A model generated the notes under the pieces. It had not been told where the DNA came from. It saw only the letters and a program-made list of their open reading frames with translations, and did not search any database. This document shows positions 7,839 through 18,717 of a stretch of DNA of 64,000 bases, piece after piece. Position 1 is the first letter of the stretch. Each line of letters begins with the position of its first letter. The stretch comes from Laceyella sacchari (GTDB taxonomy: Bacteria > Bacillota > Bacilli > Thermoactinomycetales > Thermoactinomycetaceae), in assembly GCF_004343255.1 (NCBI RefSeq), contig NZ_SMDD01000002.1:62001-126000 (forward strand), written 5' to 3'. The translations under genes and the position numbers were made by a program.

Positions 7839-9452
7839 TTACTTATCGATATATACTGATTTGACCAATGTGCGGGCATACGCTTGCCCATCTTTCGTTT
7901 TTCCGCTCAATTCCACGGTGATGTTATACACACCCGCTTGCGATCCCGACACCGCACCAGTCAAGGCGGCGTCCGCTTTTTTGCTTTTGTTCAACGCCAT
8001 TTCCTTCACTTGTCCTTGGGGATCAACAACCTTGATCTTGCCAGTCAAGGAGGCGAGGTCTACGCTCTCTAAGCCCTTTATCTTCAATTCTGCCGAAGAC
8101 TGTTTGTTCAGTGCCGGCAGATCCAGTTCAACAGTGGTTTTGCCGATAAAATGGGTTGTCAGCAGGTATGCGTCTTTCTGTTTGGAAAGTAGCTTCACCT
8201 GCCAATTGCCCGCTTCTGGCTTGGCGACACGGATCACTTGCACTGTGGCGCCGCGGAAGAACGCCTGATCCTTGCTTTTTAGCACTCGATTCAGCACTTT
8301 GCCGGAAGGAGAAACAAGCGTCACCTGAGTGTCAGCAGCTTTGGTACGCACCGTGAAGATGGCTTCTTTCACACCCGGTTCCACAGGAACTTGCTGAACA
8401 TGTTGTTTACTGATAGGCAATGCGCCACCACGGACAAAGGTTTCTTGTTTGTCGGTGCTGTTTACTGCCGCCGATGGTTGGCTAGCTTTCGGCTCAGTCG
8501 AAGCCGCAGCTGTCGCTGTGCTTAAAACAGACTCGATCTTGCTAAACACAGCACGGCCGATGCGAATCTCATCATGGTCGAGGTCAGAGGCAGTAAATAG
8601 ATGGGTTCCATAAGGGAGGTCGGTGCTCCATACGTTGACTAACCCGTCATTCTCCCCGTATTGGGATAGATAGACTCCACCCAAAGCCAAAGCGGAGAAA
8701 GTCGGCCCCCAGCTGGTTCCAGCAGCGGTGTAATACTTGTTCAGGCGAGCGTTGGCGTGGTTATCCGTCTGTGCGCGGTATTTGGCCATCTCCCCTACTT
8801 GCAGGGAGTACGTACCCGGATCTTGTTTGCCCAGCAAAGCTGCCAGCCATCCGGCCCAGCTGCTGTACGCCAAGTCGGCCAAATGGGAGCCTTCATGGGG
8901 TGAACCCAAGGTGACCACTTTGTTGACATAGCGGTAAGCGCCATAATGGACCAAAGCGGCTTGAGAATCGGGGCCGCCCTTGCTGTGGGCGACAATATTC
9001 ACTTTTTGGCCGAAGTGATTATAGATTTTCTCCAGCATACCGGCGAGCAGGCGCCCGTTGTCCATCGGAGTGGCCGCATCACCGCCGGGTGCGTCGTACA
9101 GCTGAACGAACGCCGTCCGATACCCTTTGTTGTATGCGGTTTCATACATATCATTTACACCGTGGTTCTTGGTTTCTTCCCACCAGCTTTGCGCCCTGCT
9201 GTGCAAGCCTTGCACAAAAACAATCGGTGGTTTGCTGAGGTCAGCATTGGCCGGGGTAGCCCCGATGAACCAAGTTCCCGGAGTGGTGCTGTTGCCCGGC
9301 GCTGGTAGCGCTTCCATTTGTGCCCCGTCGAAGGAGACTTGCCCCATCGGTTGCGGATCAGGAATTTTCCCGGTTGCTCCAACTGTTTGGTATGGCATAA
9401 TCAGTAGCACACTGATCAGCAACATCAACCACACCTGCCGGCGCTTTCGCAT
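7839..9452 (-). CDS. secreted lipase/esterase with C-terminal beta domain
   Basis: A 537-residue secreted alpha/beta hydrolase. Residues 1-26 form a Sec signal peptide ending TVGA. The hydrolase core has FVQGLHSRAQSWW (79-91, oxyanion region), the nucleophile Ser157 in AHSKGG, probable Asp269 in ENDGLV and His293 in DLDHDE, as in Bacillus secreted lipases. After a Ser/Ala-rich linker (about 308-335), the remaining 200 residues look like two beta-sandwich modules rich in VTLVSPSG and VVDPQG type strands, perhaps for substrate or wall binding. The start was moved from an upstream in-frame codon at 9638 to the ATG at 9452, because GGAGGG lies seven bases before it and a signal peptide begins there. 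Confidence 0.85.
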   Translation of the reverse strand: MRKRRQVWLMLLISVLLIMPYQTVGATGKIPDPQPMGQVSFDGAQMEALPAPGNSTTPGTWFIGATPANADLSKPPIVFVQGLHSRAQSWWEETKNHGVNDMYETAYNKGYRTAFVQLYDAPGGDAATPMDNGRLLAGMLEKIYNHFGQKVNIVAHSKGGPDSQAALVHYGAYRYVNKVVTLGSPHEGSHLADLAYSSWAGWLAALLGKQDPGTYSLQVGEMAKYRAQTDNHANARLNKYYTAAGTSWGPTFSALALGGVYLSQYGENDGLVNVWSTDLPYGTHLFTASDLDHDEIRIGRAVFSKIESVLSTATAAASTEPKASQPSAAVNSTDKQETFVRGGALPISKQHVQQVPVEPGVKEAIFTVRTKAADTQVTLVSPSGKVLNRVLKSKDQAFFRGATVQVIRVAKPEAGNWQVKLLSKQKDAYLLTTHFIGKTTVELDLPALNKQSSAELKIKGLESVDLASLTGKIKVVDPQGQVKEMALNKSKKADAALTGAVSGSQAGVYNITVELSGKTKDGQAYARTLVKSVYIDK

Positions 9453-9710
9453 GTAACATCCCTCCATTTTTAATGAAAACGGTATCCGCTTATCCCCTTT
9501 GTTGCTTTTGTAAAATTTCCATAAATTTTCAATCAACCCTGCTCGTAACAAAGGTAAAATAACAATGATTTCTTGCTTGAACACAAAAACGGTGCTGAGA
9601 TAAGCGCATCCAATCCAATTGTATAATATTAAAAACATTAATTCTATAAAGATTGCATAAAATATTCATTAATTAATTTAAATAATCAATTTATTCAGAA
9701 CGAATAAACC
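9453..9710. other. AT-rich upstream region of the lipase gene
   Basis: Contains no gene. The open frame of the lipase can be read back to 9638, but that stretch has no ribosome binding site. AT-rich sequence near 9615-9690 (for example a TATTATACA on the minus strand near 9622) is a likely promoter zone. Confidence 0.4.
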
Positions 9711-9744
9711 AAAAAAGCCTGACCACCCCAGATGGGTGTGTCAG
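9711..9744 (-). terminator. terminator of the pseudouridine synthase gene
   Basis: An imperfect ten-base stem (CTGACACACCC with GGGTGGTCAG on the minus strand) followed by GCTTTTTT. Confidence 0.75.
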
Positions 9745-9805
9745 ACTGGCGTTTACCTCGTCATGCTGAACACATAGGAGAACCGTGTTAGAATCCCCAC
9801 ACTCC

Positions 9806-10738
9806 TCAACTCCTGCAATCCGTTTGCCGCAACCGCTCCACGAGTTGTTGCATATCAGCAGGCAATGGAGATTCCCAAGCCATCCACTCTTTCTGACGGG
9901 GGTGAAACAATTTCAAGTAAGTGGCATGCAAAGCTTGCCGGGCGATTAAATCTTGATCCCCACCTGTGCCATATACTTCATCACCGATGATCGGATGGCC
10001 GATGGAAGCGAGATGCAAGCGGATTTGGTGCGTCCGACCCGTTTCCAGTGAGAGCCGCACCAAGGTGGCCGCAGCCATCCGTTCCACCACTTCATAATGG
10101 GTCACCGCCGGATACCCTTCACCGGACTCACTGACCGTGCGGCTGATTTTTTGTTCGGGATCGATGTAAATCGCTTTGTCGATCGTGCCTCGGTCACTGG
10201 CAAAGCGGTGATGTGTGCAAGCCAGATAAACACGCTCATATCGTTTTTCCGCCATCTGCTCGGCCAAAAAAGCGTGGGCATAAGCATGTTTACCAACGAC
10301 CAACAAGCCGGAAGTGTCACGGTCCAGCCGGGTGACCGGACGCATACGGTGTTTCTCCCCTCGTTCAGACCAATACTTCATCAAGCCGTTGGCCAAGGTT
10401 CCGTCTGGATACCCCCGGGTCGGATGAACCACCAAGCCAGGCGGTTTGTCAATCACGATGAGATCCTCATCCTCGTAAACAACGGTAAAATCGACGGGCT
10501 GAGGCGGGATATGATCCGTCTCTTCCGTTTGCATGCGAATCACGATCTGATCGCCGGCCTTAACCCGAGCCGTAAAATAGATGAACTCCCCATTTACCGT
10601 CACCAGGCGGTTTAGCTTCATCCGCGTCATAAAGCGCCTGGAAAAGCGATATTGGCGGCGCAACACTTGATGAAGCATCAGGCCGTCTTCCTCCAACGTG
10701 ACAGTGTGTGTAAATGAAGCCTTGTTTTCTTGTTTCAT
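9806..10738 (-). CDS. RluA-family RNA pseudouridine synthase
   Basis: A 310-residue enzyme that isomerises uridine to pseudouridine in rRNA or tRNA. An N-terminal S4-like RNA-binding region (about residues 20-70) precedes the catalytic domain. VIDKPPGLVVHPT is at about 95-107 and the catalytic Asp139 lies in RLDRDTSG. GRTHQIRLHLASIGHPIIGD near 220 completes the family signature. The protein could start at TTG 10750 or ATG 10738. The ATG is preferred because GAAGGA touches the TTG, though its spacing to the ATG (12) is long. Target site cannot be told from sequence; Bacillus has several paralogues (YtzG/YhcT/YjbO/YlyB types). Confidence 0.9.
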   Translation of the reverse strand: MKQENKASFTHTVTLEEDGLMLHQVLRRQYRFSRRFMTRMKLNRLVTVNGEFIYFTARVKAGDQIVIRMQTEETDHIPPQPVDFTVVYEDEDLIVIDKPPGLVVHPTRGYPDGTLANGLMKYWSERGEKHRMRPVTRLDRDTSGLLVVGKHAYAHAFLAEQMAEKRYERVYLACTHHRFASDRGTIDKAIYIDPEQKISRTVSESGEGYPAVTHYEVVERMAAATLVRLSLETGRTHQIRLHLASIGHPIIGDEVYGTGGDQDLIARQALHATYLKLFHPRQKEWMAWESPLPADMQQLVERLRQTDCRS

Positions 10739-10899
10739 GAACCGATTCAATCCTTCATCTCAGAGTATGAGTCGATCGCTCCTCAAGTGGCTGATGGTGA
10801 TCCGCGGCCGCCTTGGGGAGGTTGGCTGATGGATGTAGTATATCACGCCCACCTTGGAAACGAAACGCGCCTCTTCTTGTCTCTGCACATAAATCCCTA

Positions 10900-10928
10900 T
10901 GGACAAGCAGGGTTAGTTTCCGTATAAT
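10900..10928 (+). promoter_or_regulatory. sigma-A promoter of the thi operon
   Basis: TGGACA, a 17-base spacer and a perfect TATAAT, about 25 bases ahead of the TPP riboswitch. Confidence 0.75.
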
Positions 10929-10952
10929 GAGCCCGAAACAACATACAAACCC

Positions 10953-11042
10953 ATGGGGGAGCTGGATAATGGCCGGCTGAGAGTGTGTGCCGACACACAG
11001 ACCCTTTCACCTGATCCGGGTAATGCCGGCGTAGGGATTTGG
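10953..11042 (+). promoter_or_regulatory. TPP riboswitch (THI element)
   Basis: The sequence carries the conserved THI-box parts in order: GGGGAGCT, GGCTGAGA (10974-10981), a variable hairpin, ACCCTTTCACCTGATC, then GGGTAATGCCGGCGTAGGGA. It is followed 30 bases on by an intrinsic terminator, so control is probably premature termination when thiamine pyrophosphate is bound. The downstream genes are a thiamine-precursor transporter, which fits. Confidence 0.95.
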
Positions 11043-11071
11043 ATTGATGGACATATCTGTCTGGCTAAACC

Positions 11072-11100
11072 AACGCCTCCCGGTCAGGGGGCGTTTTTTT
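11072..11100 (+). terminator. riboswitch-controlled terminator
   Basis: AACGCCTCC and GGGGGCGTT form a stem with a six-base loop, followed by seven T. It is the likely expression platform of the TPP riboswitch. Confidence 0.85.
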
Positions 11101-11192
11101 GTTACGCGCGCGTTGGCCAATGCATGAAAACGCTATATCCACCTCCATGGGCGCATCAGGGAGCCTAGTGAAAAGAAAAGGAGCGGTTGTTA

Positions 11193-12203
11193 ATGAAGAA
11201 ACAATGGTGGAAGATCGGACTGACCATTGCTCTCTGCCTGTCCGCCGTGGCTTGCGGCAACCCCGCATCGTCCGGGACGACAGACGAGCAAAACACAGGA
11301 AAGAAGATCACCTTGGTCCTTGATTGGACTCCCAACACCAACCACACTGGTCTTTATGTGGCCAAAGAGAAAGGTTATTTCAAACAAGCCGGATTGGATG
11401 TGGACATCATTCAACCAGGTGAAAGCGGAGCGGAGCAAATGGTGGCCGGCGGCAAAGCTGATTTCGGCGTAAGCTACCAAGAAGCCGTTACACAAGCCCG
11501 CGTGCAAAAGGTGCCGATTGTTTCAATCGCCGCAGTGATCCAGCACAATACGTCTGGCTTTGCGTCTCCTGTTTCCAAAAACATCCAAAAACCGAAGGAT
11601 TTTGAAGGCAAAACCTACGGCGGATTTGGCTCGCCAGTGGAAAAGCAAATGCTTGCTTCATTGATGCAACGGGAGCAGGCTGATGTGAACAAAGTGAATA
11701 TCATCAACACCGGAAACACGGACTTCTTCACTGCGGTAAAACGAAATGTGGACTTCATGTGGATTTATTATGGATGGACCGGCATCGAAGCGGAGTTGAA
11801 GGGCCAAAAACTGAATATGATCTATCTCACTGATTATGCCAAAGAGCTAGATTATTACACCCCTGTTCTCATCACGAACGAGCAGAAAACCAAACAGGAC
11901 CCCGCAACCGTGAAAGCGTTCATGAAAGCAGTCAGCCAAGGGTACCAATTTGCGATCAAACAGCCTAAGGAAGCGGCCGACATCCTGAGCCGGGCAGAGC
12001 CTGACCTCGACCCGAAACTGGTGCAGAAGAGCCAAGCCTGGTTAAGCCCGCGTTACCAAGGAGATGCTCCCGCGTGGGGAGTGCAAAAGAAAGAAGTGTG
12101 GTCGGGTTATGCTGAATGGATGAAACAACACGGCTTGCTGGAAGGCTCGTTTCAACCTGAGCAAGCATTTACCAACGCCTTTCTGCCTGAGGAGGGTAAA
12201 TGA
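11193..12203 (+). CDS. thiY: thiamine pyrimidine-precursor binding lipoprotein
   Basis: A 336-residue NMT1/THI5-like solute-binding lipoprotein of an ABC importer. A signal peptide ends in the lipobox SAVAC (Cys about residue 21). LDWTPNTNHTGLYVAKEKGYF at about 37-57 is the family hallmark. By homology to Bacillus ThiY it should bind formylaminopyrimidine, a thiamine breakdown product, for salvage. AAAGGAG precedes the ATG; a TTG six bases upstream is also in frame but poorly placed. It is the first gene of a four-gene operon behind the TPP riboswitch, and its stop overlaps the next start (ATGA). Confidence 0.9.
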   Translation: MKKQWWKIGLTIALCLSAVACGNPASSGTTDEQNTGKKITLVLDWTPNTNHTGLYVAKEKGYFKQAGLDVDIIQPGESGAEQMVAGGKADFGVSYQEAVTQARVQKVPIVSIAAVIQHNTSGFASPVSKNIQKPKDFEGKTYGGFGSPVEKQMLASLMQREQADVNKVNIINTGNTDFFTAVKRNVDFMWIYYGWTGIEAELKGQKLNMIYLTDYAKELDYYTPVLITNEQKTKQDPATVKAFMKAVSQGYQFAIKQPKEAADILSRAEPDLDPKLVQKSQAWLSPRYQGDAPAWGVQKKEVWSGYAEWMKQHGLLEGSFQPEQAFTNAFLPEEGK

Positions 12204-12505
12204 AAATGGCACAAGCGCTAGTCAGCGTGCAGATTCTGCCGCACACCCCAAATGGAGAAAGCGTCATCCCCTATGTGGACAGAGCGATCGAAATCATTCA
12301 GCAAGCAGGGGTACCTTACCGCGTCGGCCCGTTGGAAACGACGATGGAAGGGGAATTGCCTGAGTTGTTGGCGATTATCGAGCGCATGAATGAGGCCATG
12401 ATCGAAATGGGCTGTCCCAGCGTGTTGCATCAGGTGAAAATCTACTTTAATCCCGCCGGCGCATCGATCCGCGGGTTGACAGGCAAATATGATGAAAAAC
12501 AGTAA
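12200..12505 (+). CDS. thiamine-binding protein, MTH1187/DUF77 family
   Basis: A 101-residue protein of the MTH1187/YkoF thiamine-binding superfamily, with a ferredoxin-like beta-alpha-beta fold. Family marks are VSVQILP near the start, YRVGPLETTMEGE at about 46-58 and VKIYFNP. Members bind thiamine or its pyrimidine in the cytoplasm. Its place inside a riboswitch-controlled thiY-thiX-thiZ operon supports a cytoplasmic carrier or sensor role for the imported pyrimidine, which is inference. GGAGGG lies within the end of thiY; its own end overlaps thiX by 17 bases. Confidence 0.85.
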   Translation: MKMAQALVSVQILPHTPNGESVIPYVDRAIEIIQQAGVPYRVGPLETTMEGELPELLAIIERMNEAMIEMGCPSVLHQVKIYFNPAGASIRGLTGKYDEKQ

Positions 12506-13259
12506 AGCGTTGGCCCCATTCGGCATGATTTTGTTGCTGTTAGCCGGATGGGAACTAACCGTCCGCACCAAACAGGTGGAAGCGTGGCTGTTGCCGTCAC
12601 CCTCCGCTGTATATGAGGCTTGGACGGCATCTGTGGATCGGACACTGGAACACCTTGGGGCGACAGTGGAGATCGCCTTGAGCGGACTGGGCTTTGGTCT
12701 TGTAGCTGGACTGCTCCTCGCCACGCTCTTTCATCTGTCACCTTTGTTGCGCGCCATGTTCCAACCGCTGGTGGTATTGTCGCAAAATGTGCCGATGATC
12801 GCCTTGGCGCCACTCTTAATCATGTGGCTAGGCTTTGGCATCATGCCCAAAATCTTGGTGGTAGCGATCGCTTGCTTCTTTCCGATCGCCGTATCTACGA
12901 TGGATGGATTCCGACAGACCGACCGCACCCTGCTCATCTATATGGAAATGGCCGGGGCCACACGCTGGCAACGCTTTAGCAAGCTGGAATGGCCTTCCGC
13001 CTTGCCTGCCTTTTTCTCCGGCCTTAAACTGGCGGCCACATACAGCGTGATGGGCGCCGTGATCGCCGAATGGCTGGGAGCCAAAGAAGGGCTCGGCGTC
13101 ATGATGCAACTCGCCTCCGCCTCTTTCCGCACGGACCGGGTGTTTTTGGCGATGTTTTTCATCGCCGGAGTAAGCTTGCTTCTGTACGCCGCCATCTGTC
13201 TCATCGAGCGGCTGGTGGTTCGATGGCGCCCGCAAGTGAAGGGAGGGGCACCCCGATGA
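12489..13259 (+). CDS. thiX: ABC transporter permease for thiamine precursor
   Basis: A 256-residue permease of the SsuC/TauC/ThiX type with about six helices. The ATPase-contacting EAA loop is recognisable near residue 155-185 (MAGATRWQRF and WPSALPAFFSGLKLA). It pairs with the ThiY binding protein and the ThiZ ATPase encoded on either side. There are two consecutive ATG codons; no strong ribosome binding site is present, and the 17-base overlap with the preceding gene suggests translational coupling. It overlaps thiZ by four bases (ATGA). Confidence 0.9.
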   Translation: MMKNSKALAPFGMILLLLAGWELTVRTKQVEAWLLPSPSAVYEAWTASVDRTLEHLGATVEIALSGLGFGLVAGLLLATLFHLSPLLRAMFQPLVVLSQNVPMIALAPLLIMWLGFGIMPKILVVAIACFFPIAVSTMDGFRQTDRTLLIYMEMAGATRWQRFSKLEWPSALPAFFSGLKLAATYSVMGAVIAEWLGAKEGLGVMMQLASASFRTDRVFLAMFFIAGVSLLLYAAICLIERLVVRWRPQVKGGAPR

Positions 13260-13987
13260 AGTTGGAAGTTAATGGCCTTTCCTTCGCTTATGGACAACGT
13301 CCTGTGATCGATGACCTGCATTTTGTTGTGCGTCAAGGGGAGTTCGTCTCGTTGATCGGCCCATCCGGGAGTGGCAAAAGCACGTTGTTTTATTTGCTGG
13401 GAGGCCTGCACTGCCCGCAAGCGGGAGACATACTTCTGGACGGCCAACGGATCAACGGTGAGCGTGGTCACTTGGCATATATGCCACAACAGCCCTCGCT
13501 GATGCCGTGGCGCACGATTCTTGATAATGTGCGCTTGGCCCAAGAACTGAGCGGGCTCAAGAACCCCACGCAACTCACACATTTGTTGCGTGGGGCTGGA
13601 TTGGCCGAGGTCGCCGACCGCTATCCGCACGAGCTGAGCGGAGGCATGCAGCAACGGGCGGCTTTTATCCGCGCGTTGGCAAGCAACCGCGACTTGCTTT
13701 GCCTGGACGAACCGTTCGGTTCCTTGGACGCACTCACGCGAACCCGCATGCAAACTTGGCTCTTACGTCTCTTAGAGCAAGAGAAGCGCACCATTTTGTT
13801 TATCACGCACAGCATTGAGGAAGCGATCTTGCTGTCTGACCGCATCTTGGTGTTAAGCGCGTCGCCGATGAAGGTTATACGGGAAGTGCCAGTGCCTTTT
13901 GCACGCGGACAGGCCCGTTATGAACGGCGCGGCACGAAGGAATGGTTGGCATTGCAACGGGAGCTTGAAACGATGTTGCTCGGTTAG
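13256..13987 (+). CDS. thiZ: ABC transporter ATPase for thiamine precursor
   Basis: A 243-residue ABC ATPase of the nitrate/taurine/ThiZ subfamily. Walker A is GPSGSGKS (35-42), the Q-loop lies around MPQQPSLMPW, the signature is LSGGMQQR (127-134) and Walker B is LLCLDEP (about 147-153), with an H-loop at FITHS. The open frame extends much further upstream inside thiX, but GGGAGGGG before the ATG at 13256 and the conserved MKLEVNGLSF start define the real N-terminus. It is the last gene of the operon, before a strong terminator. Confidence 0.9.
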   Translation: MKLEVNGLSFAYGQRPVIDDLHFVVRQGEFVSLIGPSGSGKSTLFYLLGGLHCPQAGDILLDGQRINGERGHLAYMPQQPSLMPWRTILDNVRLAQELSGLKNPTQLTHLLRGAGLAEVADRYPHELSGGMQQRAAFIRALASNRDLLCLDEPFGSLDALTRTRMQTWLLRLLEQEKRTILFITHSIEEAILLSDRILVLSASPMKVIREVPVPFARGQARYERRGTKEWLALQRELETMLLG

Positions 13988-13993
13988 GAAATG

Positions 13994-14042
13994 AAAAAAG
14001 CGGGGAAAATGCTGCGAACGTAAAGCTTTCTCCCCGCTTTTT
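13994..14042. terminator. terminator of the thi operon
   Basis: A 12-base stem, AAAAAGCGGGGA with TCCCCGCTTTTT, enclosing a 24-base loop. Runs of A and T on both sides make it usable from both strands. Confidence 0.85.
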
Positions 14043-14072
14043 CTTGCTCTCAAACACCATATCACACCAACA

Positions 14073-14114
14073 ATACCAATCCCCTGCACAGCAACATGCG
14101 CAGGGGATTGGTAT
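14073..14114 (-). terminator. long perfect hairpin after the transglutaminase-like gene
   Basis: A 15-base perfect inverted repeat (ATACCAATCCCCTGC) with a 12-base loop, starting three bases after the stop codon. It lacks a proper T-run on the minus strand, so it may protect the 3' end or need the neighbouring terminator. Confidence 0.6.
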
Positions 14115-14116
14115 AT

Positions 14117-15814
14117 TTAATAGGAAACGCCAGTCCGCTTGTGTGTCCGTTTAAATTCATCAGGTAACGGATCAAAGAACTGCATATCCAGTCTTTTTAC
14201 GAAACGGCCATCCGGTGTAATATGCCCGGAACCCCAAGTCGGGTCCATCGTCACCCAACGTCCGTTCAACTTGGCTTCTACCCAAGCATGACGTTGCCCA
14301 CCCGCCTCGCCTTCCACAAAGCGACTGGGGATGTCTATGCTTCGTAGCAAAGCGAGAGTCAAGAACACATAATCCTGACACACTCCTTTGCGAGTGGACA
14401 ACGATTTAATCGCACTGTCGTTCCAAGAGAACCGGTTATTCCGAAACTTATCCATGTCATAAGTCATATTTTTGGCTACATAGGTATAGATGGCGCGGGC
14501 TTTCGCGCGGTCGGTCAATTTGCCTGCGGTGATCTCTTTGGCCAAATCGACGATCAACGGATGATCGGATTGAATCCCGCGGCCTGGCAAAAGATCACGT
14601 CCATCCATTTGCGCCCGGCTGGTCACGCGAAAGGTCGCCACTGTGAAAAAGCGGAAGTAATCGCGGTTTTGCGAGGTGATCTCCGGCGCGTACAACGTCA
14701 CATTGTATTCTCCCGCTCCAAAGCGTAACCAAATCTTGCTGTCAAATTGATAGCCTCCCACAGGCAAGAAATAGGTCGCTTTGTCCTTGCCTTTCTGTAT
14801 GCGGACAATCATGTGCGTCGTTTGTTTGGCAAAAGGTGCAGATTCATCAATGCGGCCCGCGATACGATAAGTCAGGTCGGCCTGCTCGCCACCCACCAGC
14901 GGTGCTGTCAGGTGAATCCCCCGTTCGGCGTAAAGCCTGGTGAAGCGTATGGGTTCCTTCTCCTCCGCCAGCGGGTGATTCACATACAAGGTGGCCCCGT
15001 CCAGATAGGTTCCTTTCCGCTTGCTGTCAGGCACCAATATTTTCAGCTGATGAACCCCTTGCCCGTAAGTCAGGGGAATTTGTTCTTCAAACTGCCCTTT
15101 TTCCACAGAGACGACCCGGCGCGTTTCCCGTGCCCCCCGCTTCAACTGCACCAATACGGTACGCACATCGGAACGGATACGCCCTTTTAAGGAGACCGCT
15201 TCCCGCTTCTCGCTGTATCCCATGACCGGCTCATCCAGTTTGAGCTTCGCTTTTGCGGCCGCGACGCTGTATGACACATCCCGCTCCACAACATCGTTCA
15301 GATTCGCGGCGATAAACGAAGCCATCAAATAATAAGTATCTTCCTGTTCCTCGCTTGGCAATCTCAGTGTAACCCGATATTCCCCTTTGCCTTGAAACAG
15401 GCGAATCTTCTCATTAAACTGTCCCTGCTTGACGGGTGCGTAAACATCCTGTTCATCAGGAAGGTCGGGGTTCCCTCCCTTGCCCATGTATTTAATGTGT
15501 ATCCATACGTATGGTTGGGACAGACTTTGATACTGGGTGATTTTTCCCGCCACAGGCAACATCGTGTCCACATGCATCTGATTGTGCGCAGGCTGGTTTA
15601 AGGTGGCTCCCATCTTTTTGGCATAAGGCTCTAAGGTGATCTCCTCGTTACTATGCCGTTTGTTTTCATCTTCCATAAGCTCTTGAAGCGTCGGCTTCTT
15701 TAACGCGGACGACACCCATTTGTCAGGGGCGAATCCCCCCTCCTCATATGTAGCCATGCCAATGACACAAACTGTCAGCAGTGCGCAACAGGTCACTATC
15801 CATCTCATGTTCAT
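14117..15814 (-). CDS. exported transglutaminase-like domain protein
   Basis: A 565-residue protein with an N-terminal signal or anchor helix (about 4-22). Three or four beta-rich repeats follow (about 85-180, 195-280, 290-395), each with a GQFxxxIxLxxGxGxYxVTL type pattern. The C-terminal transglutaminase-like domain holds the triad Cys479 (KGVCQDYV), His509 (RHAWVE) and Asp524 (MDPTWG). Such bacterial proteins act outside the membrane as peptidases or cross-linkers; the substrate is unknown. The beta modules may contact wall polymers. It appears to be a single-gene unit. Confidence 0.8.
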   Translation of the reverse strand: MNMRWIVTCCALLTVCVIGMATYEEGGFAPDKWVSSALKKPTLQELMEDENKRHSNEEITLEPYAKKMGATLNQPAHNQMHVDTMLPVAGKITQYQSLSQPYVWIHIKYMGKGGNPDLPDEQDVYAPVKQGQFNEKIRLFQGKGEYRVTLRLPSEEQEDTYYLMASFIAANLNDVVERDVSYSVAAAKAKLKLDEPVMGYSEKREAVSLKGRIRSDVRTVLVQLKRGARETRRVVSVEKGQFEEQIPLTYGQGVHQLKILVPDSKRKGTYLDGATLYVNHPLAEEKEPIRFTRLYAERGIHLTAPLVGGEQADLTYRIAGRIDESAPFAKQTTHMIVRIQKGKDKATYFLPVGGYQFDSKIWLRFGAGEYNVTLYAPEITSQNRDYFRFFTVATFRVTSRAQMDGRDLLPGRGIQSDHPLIVDLAKEITAGKLTDRAKARAIYTYVAKNMTYDMDKFRNNRFSWNDSAIKSLSTRKGVCQDYVFLTLALLRSIDIPSRFVEGEAGGQRHAWVEAKLNGRWVTMDPTWGSGHITPDGRFVKRLDMQFFDPLPDEFKRTHKRTGVSY

Positions 15815-15910
15815 CGCTCTCCGGCCTTTCCGTCATTCTTTTCGGTCAAGCTCTTCGGACAAACGTGTTTTTTCACTTCTCATCACATATTTAAAACAAC
15901 TCAGAAAAGA

Positions 15911-16576
15911 TTATTTGCGAACCATCCCTTTTCCCCCTACCGCGACGGTTGCCGAATCGATGCCTTCCACGGGTTGGTTCATCTTGTAAACTTTATGGTT
16001 AATCACATCGCTGATCGTCTGGATATCCAATTCATCCCGCATCTGGTTAACCAGTGACTGATACAAATTGGAAAATTGAATCGCCACTTCTCTTGTCTCC
16101 AAACATTTCGGATTAAACAAAATCCCTCCTGTCTGTGAAACGGAGAAGAGGCTCTGGATTTTGGACAGCGTCGCCAAAATGTCTTCCGGCAGAATCCACA
16201 TCGATTTGCGACGAAAAGTGCGCAACCGAAAGTGCGACTCAATGATCTGCGAGCGATACTCTTGCTTCTTGAGAAAAAAGTAAGCAAGCAATGCCTGATT
16301 GAGATCATGCATAATGGTGCTCAATTCCTTGTACAACGCCAATCGCTCCTGCATCAAGAGTTGCGTTTTGGGCCCCAACTTCAACGCTTCCGAAGTGAGC
16401 ACCGTATTCACTACTATGGTACCGCAAAACAATAATGTCGAAAACAGGCTGGAGATGATCGCCGCATCGACTTCCGGGCTGAAATTGAGTTTCCATGATA
16501 ATCCCACCAGCCCCAGCAACAACAAGACAAGCCCCACGCTGATGTATATCCACTTCTTGCGCAATCTCTTCTGCAT
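15911..16576 (-). CDS. membrane protein of unknown function
   Basis: A 221-residue protein with two closely spaced membrane helices near the N-terminus (about residues 9-28 and 36-58), then a mostly helical cytoplasmic part of about 160 residues with charged stretches. No family was recognised. It lies downstream of ligA on the same strand after a terminator, so it may have its own promoter. Confidence 0.6.
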   Translation of the reverse strand: MQKRLRKKWIYISVGLVLLLLGLVGLSWKLNFSPEVDAAIISSLFSTLLFCGTIVVNTVLTSEALKLGPKTQLLMQERLALYKELSTIMHDLNQALLAYFFLKKQEYRSQIIESHFRLRTFRRKSMWILPEDILATLSKIQSLFSVSQTGGILFNPKCLETREVAIQFSNLYQSLVNQMRDELDIQTISDVINHKVYKMNQPVEGIDSATVAVGGKGMVRK

Positions 16577-16597
16577 GGTTTCTCCTCCGTCAAATGA

Positions 16598-16630
16598 AAC
16601 GGGGCATGAAGTCCCGCCTCACGCCCCGTT
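16598..16630 (-). terminator. terminator of ligA
   Basis: An eight-base perfect stem (AACGGGGC with GCCCCGTT) and a 17-base loop, directly after the ligA stop. The T-run is short (TTTC). Confidence 0.65.
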
Positions 16631-16637
16631 CATCTCG

Positions 16638-18659
<2,022 letters not shown>

Positions 18660-18717
18660 TCATCCTCCTAAACTTAAGGACTGCATGTGAGTGGGTAAAC
18701 ACAGGCCACATGACGCC

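Noticed and set aside
9453-9638. Extended N-terminus of the lipase
   Set aside because: The extra 62 residues have no ribosome binding site and would bury the signal peptide inside the protein.
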